DNA of 64,000 nucleotides from NCBI RefSeq assembly GCF_002091755.1, contig NZ_BDAI01000004.1, forward strand, positions 310,001 to 374,000, read 5' to 3'. The DNA is from Pseudomonas nitroreducens NBRC 12694. Lineage in GTDB: Bacteria; Pseudomonadota; Gammaproteobacteria; Pseudomonadales; Pseudomonadaceae. Below, piece by piece: positions 59,551 to 64,000 of this stretch (within the stretch, counting starts at the first letter, position 1; each line of letters begins with the position of its first letter). The translations under genes were made by a program, and so were the position numbers. The notes beneath the pieces were generated by a model. The model was not told the origin of the DNA. It saw only the letters and a list, made by a program, of their open reading frames with translations, and made no database searches.

Positions 59551-60675
59551 ATGCTGCGACATCCACGAGTCTGGATGGGCTTCCTTTTGCTCTTGGCTTT
59601 CAGTCAGGCAAACGCCGCCTGGACGGTCAACATGGCCCCCGGTGCGACGGAAGTCAGTCGTAACGTCTTCGATCTGCACATGACGATCTTCTGGATCTGC
59701 GTCGTCATCGGCATCGTCGTCTTTGGCGCGATGTTCTGGTCGATGATCGTCCACCGCCGATCCACCGGGCAGCAGCCCGCGCATTTCCACGAGAGCACCA
59801 CGGTGGAAATCCTCTGGACCGTCATTCCCTTCCTGATCCTGGTGGTGATGGCCGTCCCGGCTACCAAGACGCTGATCCACATGTACGACACCTCGGAGCC
59901 CGAGCTGGACGTGCAGGTCACCGGCTACCAGTGGAAGTGGCAGTACAAGTACCTGGGCCAGGATGTGGAGTTCTTCTCCAACCTCGCCACGCCCCAGGAC
60001 CAGATCCACAACAAGGCCGACAAGGACGAGCACTACCTGCTCGAAGTGGACAACCCGCTGGTGCTGCCGGCCGGGGTCAAGGTGCGCTTCCTGGTCACCT
60101 CCAGCGATGTGATCCACTCCTGGTGGGTGCCGGCCTTCGCGGTCAAGCGCGATGCCATTCCCGGCTTCGTCAACGAGGCCTGGACCAAGGTCGACCAGCC
60201 CGGCATCTACCGCGGCCAGTGCGCCGAGCTGTGCGGCAAGGACCACGGCTTCATGCCCATCGTCGTCGACGTGAAGTCCAAGCCCGACTTCGACAAGTGG
60301 CTGGCCGAGCGCAAGGAAGAGGCGGTCAAGCTCAAGGAGCTGACCAGCAAGGAATGGACGAAGGAAGAACTGGTCGCCCGTGGCGACAAGGTCTACCACA
60401 CCATCTGCGCCGCCTGTCACCAGCCTGAAGGCCAGGGCATGCCGCCGATGTTCCCGGCGCTCAAGGGCTCGAAGATCGTCACCGGACCCAAGGAGCACCA
60501 CCTGGAGACCGTGTTCAACGGCGTCCAGGGCACGGCCATGGCGGCCTTCGGCAAACAGCTCTCGGAAGTCGACATCGCCGCGGTGATCACTTACGAGCGC
60601 AACGCCTGGGGCAATAACGACGGCGACATGGTGACCCCGCAGGACGTGGTCGCCTACAAGCAGAAACAACAATAA
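59551..60675 (+). CDS. coxB: Cytochrome c oxidase subunit II with fused cytochrome c (caa3 type)
   Basis: This 374-residue subunit has a signal peptide (cleaved after ANA), two transmembrane helices (about 45-67 and 85-107), and a periplasmic CuA domain with Cys224 and Cys228 (QCAELCGKDHGFM). A C-terminal cytochrome c domain has CAACH at 286-290. It passes electrons from cytochrome c to subunit I. AAGGGG lies before the ATG at 59551. It leads the operon coxB-ctaD-ctaG-coxC. Confidence 0.96.
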   Translation: MLRHPRVWMGFLLLLAFSQANAAWTVNMAPGATEVSRNVFDLHMTIFWICVVIGIVVFGAMFWSMIVHRRSTGQQPAHFHESTTVEILWTVIPFLILVVMAVPATKTLIHMYDTSEPELDVQVTGYQWKWQYKYLGQDVEFFSNLATPQDQIHNKADKDEHYLLEVDNPLVLPAGVKVRFLVTSSDVIHSWWVPAFAVKRDAIPGFVNEAWTKVDQPGIYRGQCAELCGKDHGFMPIVVDVKSKPDFDKWLAERKEEAVKLKELTSKEWTKEELVARGDKVYHTICAACHQPEGQGMPPMFPALKGSKIVTGPKEHHLETVFNGVQGTAMAAFGKQLSEVDIAAVITYERNAWGNNDGDMVTPQDVVAYKQKQQ

Positions 60676-60685
60676 GGAGGCCGCG

Positions 60686-62281
60686 ATGAGTACAGTGATC
60701 GATCACCCCGACCATTCTCACGCCGGCGACCACCACCACGGCCCCGCCAAGGGCCTGATGCGCTGGGTTCTGACCACCAACCACAAGGACATCGGCACGC
60801 TGTACCTGTGGTTCAGCTTCTGCGCCTTCCTGCTCGGCGGCTCCTTCGCCATGGTGATCCGTGCCGAGCTGTTCCAGCCGGGCCTGCAGATCGTCGAGCC
60901 GGCGTTCTTCAACCAGATGACCACCATGCACGGCCTGGTGATGGTCTTCGGCGCGGTGATGCCGGCCTTCGTCGGCCTGGCCAACTGGATGGTGCCGCTG
61001 ATGATCGGCGCGCCGGACATGGCGCTGCCACGGATGAACAACTTCAGCTTCTGGCTGCTGCCGGCGGCCTTCGGCCTGCTGGTGAGCACCCTGTTCATGC
61101 CCGGCGGCGGCCCGAACTTCGGCTGGACCTTCTACGCGCCGCTGTCGACGACCTTCGCGCCGCACAGCGTGACCTTCTTCATCTTCGCCATCCACCTGAT
61201 GGGCATGAGTTCGATCATGGGCGCGATCAACGTGATCGCCACCATCCTCAACCTGCGCGCACCGGGCATGACGCTGATGAAGATGCCGCTGTTCGTCTGG
61301 ACCTGGCTGATCACCGCCTTCCTGCTGATCGCGGTGATGCCGGTGCTGGCGGGTTGCGTGACGATGATGCTGATGGACATCCACTTCGGCACCAGCTTCT
61401 TCAGCGCGGCCGGCGGCGGCGACCCGGTGCTGTTCCAGCACGTGTTCTGGTTCTTCGGCCATCCCGAGGTGTACATCATGATCCTGCCGGCGTTCGGCGC
61501 CGTCAGCTCGATCATCCCGGCCTTCAGCCGCAAGCCGCTGTTCGGCTACACCTCGATGGTCTACGCCACCGCCTCGATCGCCTTCCTGTCCTTCGTCGTC
61601 TGGGCGCACCACATGTTCGTGGTCGGCATTCCGCTGGTGGGCGAGCTGTTCTTCATGTACGCGACCATGCTGATCGCCGTGCCCACCGGGGTGAAGGTGT
61701 TCAACTGGGCGTCGACCATGTGGCAGGGCTCGCTGACCTTCGAGACGCCGATGCTGTTCGCCGTGGCCTTCGTCATCCTGTTCACCATCGGCGGCTTCTC
61801 CGGGCTGATGCTGGCCATCGCCCCGGCGGACTTCCAGTACCAGGACACCTACTTCGTGGTGGCGCACTTCCACTACGTGCTGGTGCCCGGCGCGATCTTC
61901 GGCATCTTCGCCTCGGCCTACTACTGGCTGCCGAAATGGACCGGCCACATGTACGACGAAACCCTGGGCAAGCTGCACTTCTGGATGAGCTTCATCGGCA
62001 TGAACCTGGCGTTCTTCCCGATGCACTTCGTCGGCCTGGCCGGCATGCCGCGGCGGATTCCGGACTACAACCTGCAGTTCGCCGATTTCAACATGGTCTC
62101 GTCCATCGGCGCCTTCATGTTCGGTACCACGCAGTTGCTGTTCCTGTTCATCGTCATCAAGTGCATTCGTGGCGGCCCGGCAGCGCCGGCCAAACCCTGG
62201 GATGGCGCGGAAGGCCTGGAGTGGACGATTCCGTCGCCCGCGCCGTACCACACCTTCACCACGCCTCCGGAAGTGAAATAA
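60686..62281 (+). CDS. ctaD: Cytochrome c oxidase subunit I
   Basis: This 531-residue heme-copper subunit reduces O2 to water and pumps protons. Hallmarks are WWFFGHPEVYIMILP-type (here FWFFGHPEVYIMILPAFG) with the cross-linked His-Tyr pair, VWAHHMFVVG for CuB, and YFVVAHFHYVLVPG for heme a3. NWMVPLMIGAPDMALPRMNN carries D-channel residues. AAGGAGG precedes the ATG. A palindromic repeat separates it from ctaG. Confidence 0.97.
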   Translation: MSTVIDHPDHSHAGDHHHGPAKGLMRWVLTTNHKDIGTLYLWFSFCAFLLGGSFAMVIRAELFQPGLQIVEPAFFNQMTTMHGLVMVFGAVMPAFVGLANWMVPLMIGAPDMALPRMNNFSFWLLPAAFGLLVSTLFMPGGGPNFGWTFYAPLSTTFAPHSVTFFIFAIHLMGMSSIMGAINVIATILNLRAPGMTLMKMPLFVWTWLITAFLLIAVMPVLAGCVTMMLMDIHFGTSFFSAAGGGDPVLFQHVFWFFGHPEVYIMILPAFGAVSSIIPAFSRKPLFGYTSMVYATASIAFLSFVVWAHHMFVVGIPLVGELFFMYATMLIAVPTGVKVFNWASTMWQGSLTFETPMLFAVAFVILFTIGGFSGLMLAIAPADFQYQDTYFVVAHFHYVLVPGAIFGIFASAYYWLPKWTGHMYDETLGKLHFWMSFIGMNLAFFPMHFVGLAGMPRRIPDYNLQFADFNMVSSIGAFMFGTTQLLFLFIVIKCIRGGPAAPAKPWDGAEGLEWTIPSPAPYHTFTTPPEVK

Positions 62282-62290
62282 CGATGTTCC

Positions 62291-62366
62291 TGTAGGAGCG
62301 AGCTTGCTCGCGAACGCTTTCTCCCGGTTCGCGAGCAAGGGCTAGGCGCCCCCCACGCTCCTACAA
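62291..62366. repeat. REP-like palindrome in the oxidase operon
   Basis: TGTAGGAGCGAGCTTGCTCG on the left and GGTTCGCGAGCAAG on the right, with a 12- to 15-base insertion (GCTAGGCGCCCCC) before the final GCTCCTACA. It is a slightly disrupted copy of the family seen at 46042 and 47676, in the 100-bp ctaD-ctaG gap. Confidence 0.75.
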
Positions 62367-62381
62367 GAGAGGAATCGACTC

Positions 62382-62939
62382 ATGAGCGACGGCAACATCG
62401 AAACGCGCAAGCTGGTGACCCGGCTGGTCATTGCCGTGGTCGCCATGTTCGCCTTCGGCTTTGCCCTGGTGCCGCTGTACGACGTGATGTGCAAGGCGCT
62501 GGGCATCAACGGCAAGACCTCCGGCAGCGCCTACCAGGGCGATGGCCAGGTGGTCGATCAGTCGCGCGAGGTGAAGATCCAGTTCGTCGCCAACAACAAC
62601 ATCGACATGGTCTGGGAATTCCACCCCGAGTCGGAGCAACTGGTGGTGCACCCGGGTGCGGTGAACCAGATGCTGTTCGTGGCGCGCAACCCCACCGACA
62701 AGCCGATGACCGCCCAGGCGATCCCGAGCATCGCGCCATCGGTGGCGGCCACCTACTTCCACAAGACCGAATGCTTCTGCTTCACCCAGCAGGTCCTGCA
62801 GCCGGGCGAGCGCATCGAAATGCCGGTGCGTTTCATCGTCGACCGCGACCTGCCCAAGGATGTGCGTCACCTGACGCTTGCTTACACGCTGTTCGACATC
62901 ACTGCCCGCAAGCCACCCGTGGCCAGTAACGAGCGCTGA
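62382..62939 (+). CDS. ctaG: Cytochrome oxidase assembly protein CtaG (CuB insertion)
   Basis: This 185-residue copper chaperone inserts CuB into subunit I. It has one N-terminal TM helix (about 12-34), a periplasmic immunoglobulin-like domain, and the copper-binding KTECFCFTQQ motif. GAGAGGAA precedes the ATG. It lies between ctaD and coxC, as in other oxidase operons. Confidence 0.95.
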   Translation: MSDGNIETRKLVTRLVIAVVAMFAFGFALVPLYDVMCKALGINGKTSGSAYQGDGQVVDQSREVKIQFVANNNIDMVWEFHPESEQLVVHPGAVNQMLFVARNPTDKPMTAQAIPSIAPSVAATYFHKTECFCFTQQVLQPGERIEMPVRFIVDRDLPKDVRHLTLAYTLFDITARKPPVASNER

Positions 62940-62958
62940 GAAGTCGGTGGATGATCGT

Positions 62959-63063
62959 GCGAGCTAGAGTGAGGCAAGGCGGGACCGGCCGAGGAGCCGG
63001 AGTTTACGAGTTGTAAATGAGGACTCCGAGGCCGGCTCCAACGCAGCCTCACCGACGCGCAGT
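62959..63063 (+). repeat. Dispersed structured element, copy B
   Basis: It has the same ends as copy A: TGCGAGCTAGA..AGGCAAGGCG on the left, CCGACGCGCAG on the right. Inner stems are TTTAC/GTAAA with a 5-base loop and GGAGCCGGAG with CTCCG..CCGGCTCC. The inner pairs differ in sequence from copy A but form the same nested plan. It lies in the ctaG-coxC gap. Confidence 0.72.
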
Positions 63064-63102
63064 AGATCAGCAACCGACTTCTGGGCAAGGAGAACAAGAA
63101 CA

Positions 63103-63990
63103 ATGGCAACCCACGATCCCTATTACGTCCCCGCGCAGAGCAAGTGGCCGATCATCGCCACCATCGGCATGCTGGTGACGATGTTCGGCGTCGGCACCTG
63201 GATGAACGACATGAGCGCCGGCAAGGAGCACTCCCACGGCCCGTGGATCTTCTTCGCCGGCGGGCTGATCCTGGCGTACATGCTGTTCGGCTGGTTCGGC
63301 AACGTCATCAAGGAAAGCCGCGGCGGGCTCTACAGCCCGCAGATGGACCGCTCGTTCCGCTGGGGCATGAGCTGGTTCATCTTCTCGGAGGTGATGTTCT
63401 TCGCCGCCTTCTTCGGCGCACTGTTCTACGTGCGCCACTTCGTCAACCCGTGGCTGGGCGGCGAAGGTCACCACGGTATCTCGCACATGCTCTGGCCGCA
63501 GTTCGAAACCGGCTGGCCGCAGCTGAGCAACCCAGACAACAAGCTCTTCCCGCCGCCCAAGGAAGTGATCGATCCGTGGAAGCTGCCGCTGATCAACACC
63601 CTGCTGCTGGTCACTTCCAGCTTCACCGTGACCTTCGCCCACCACGCGCTGAAGAAGAACCATCGCGGCCCGCTGAAGATGTGGCTGGCGGCGACCGTGG
63701 CGCTGGGTGCGTGCTTCCTGGTACTGCAGGCTTACGAGTACCACGAGGCTTACAGCGAGCTGGGCCTGACCCTGGGTTCGGGCATCTACGGCGCGACCTT
63801 CTTCATGCTTACCGGCTTCCACGGCGCCCACGTGACCATCGGCGCGATCATGCTGAGCATCATGCTGATCCGCATCATCCGCGGGCACTTCGATGCCGAC
63901 AAACACTTCGGCTTCGAGGCGGCCAGCTGGTACTGGCACTTCGTCGACGTGGTGTGGATCGGGCTGTTCATCTTCGTTTACGTGCTGTGA
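63103..63990 (+). CDS. coxC: Cytochrome c oxidase subunit III
   Basis: This 295-residue, seven-helix subunit of the heme-copper oxidase has FRWGMSWFIFSEVMFFAAFFGALFY, TGFHGAHVTIGA and the terminal WYWHFVDVVWIGLFIFVYVL, all standard. AAGGAG lies 12 bases before the ATG. Operon order coxB-ctaD-ctaG-coxC is complete at the window edge. Confidence 0.96.
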   Translation: MATHDPYYVPAQSKWPIIATIGMLVTMFGVGTWMNDMSAGKEHSHGPWIFFAGGLILAYMLFGWFGNVIKESRGGLYSPQMDRSFRWGMSWFIFSEVMFFAAFFGALFYVRHFVNPWLGGEGHHGISHMLWPQFETGWPQLSNPDNKLFPPPKEVIDPWKLPLINTLLLVTSSFTVTFAHHALKKNHRGPLKMWLAATVALGACFLVLQAYEYHEAYSELGLTLGSGIYGATFFMLTGFHGAHVTIGAIMLSIMLIRIIRGHFDADKHFGFEAASWYWHFVDVVWIGLFIFVYVL

Positions 63991-64000
63991 GGACGCTCCG

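Overview
The window is GC-rich, gene-dense chromosomal DNA from a Pseudomonas species, probably close to the P. aeruginosa group (P. nitroreducens, P. citronellolis or P. knackmussii type). The evidence is a che2-type chemosensory operon (cttP-cheY-cheA-cheW-aer2-cheR-cheD-cheB) followed directly by siaABCD, a bauR/bauABC beta-alanine locus, ahpC/ahpF, a prlC neighbourhood, a LexA-controlled radical-SAM gene, and a carbonic anhydrase-SulP pair beside a caa3-type oxidase operon. Codon use looks uniform. I see no integrase, IS element, prophage, CRISPR array, tRNA or rRNA.

Layout. 1-3.4 kb: end of a small serine hydrolase, an amidase and cardiolipin synthase. 3.4-5.9 kb: ahpF and ahpC, facing left. 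6.3-13 kb: xdhABC and a Cache-domain chemoreceptor that has its own sigma-28-type promoter, then an intergenic cluster of DnaA-box-like 9-mers. 13.4-19.4 kb: a YigZ protein, a RutR-type TetR regulator, a small secreted protein, a Tsx-like outer-membrane channel, an AraC regulator and an MHS-family carboxylate transporter. 19.5-23.3 kb: a FetAB-like ABC pair, an SDR and an 8-oxoguanine deaminase-type amidohydrolase. 23.8-32.8 kb: che2 operon, including an unlisted 21-codon ORF with a perfect Shine-Dalgarno. 33-36.8 kb: siaABCD. 36.8-38.7 kb: NYN-LOTUS protein, DUF2845 protein and GNAT. 38.7-43.1 kb: bauC, bauB and bauA with divergent bauR. 43.5-47.3 kb: flavoprotein monooxygenase, Rid protein lacking the catalytic Arg, DUF1028 protein and M20 deacylase. 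47.8-55.8 kb: HAD phosphatase, lipoprotein, gamma-carbonic-anhydrase-like protein, prlC, YheV-like protein, Pit transporter and radical-SAM protein. 56-64 kb: beta-carbonic anhydrase, SulP transporter, an unknown protein and coxB-ctaD-ctaG-coxC.

How the genes connect. Five loci in the first third point to purines or nucleosides: xdhABC, the chemoreceptor beside it, the RutR-like regulator, the Tsx-like channel and the 8-oxoguanine deaminase. The che2 and sia blocks join an oxygen/redox-type soluble chemoreceptor to a c-di-GMP switch. In that switch a phosphatase/kinase pair (SiaA/SiaB) acts on SiaC, which controls the SiaD cyclase. The 43.5-47.3 kb cassette looks like a catabolic pathway whose substrate is not known. 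The oxidase operon has a sigma-S-like promoter.

Intergenic regions carry two families of palindromic repeats (five copies each). They also hold two copies of a third element of about 104 bp whose ends are conserved and whose internal stems differ in sequence but keep their pairing. Compared with the PAO1 order as I remember it, the blocks are conserved internally but reshuffled.
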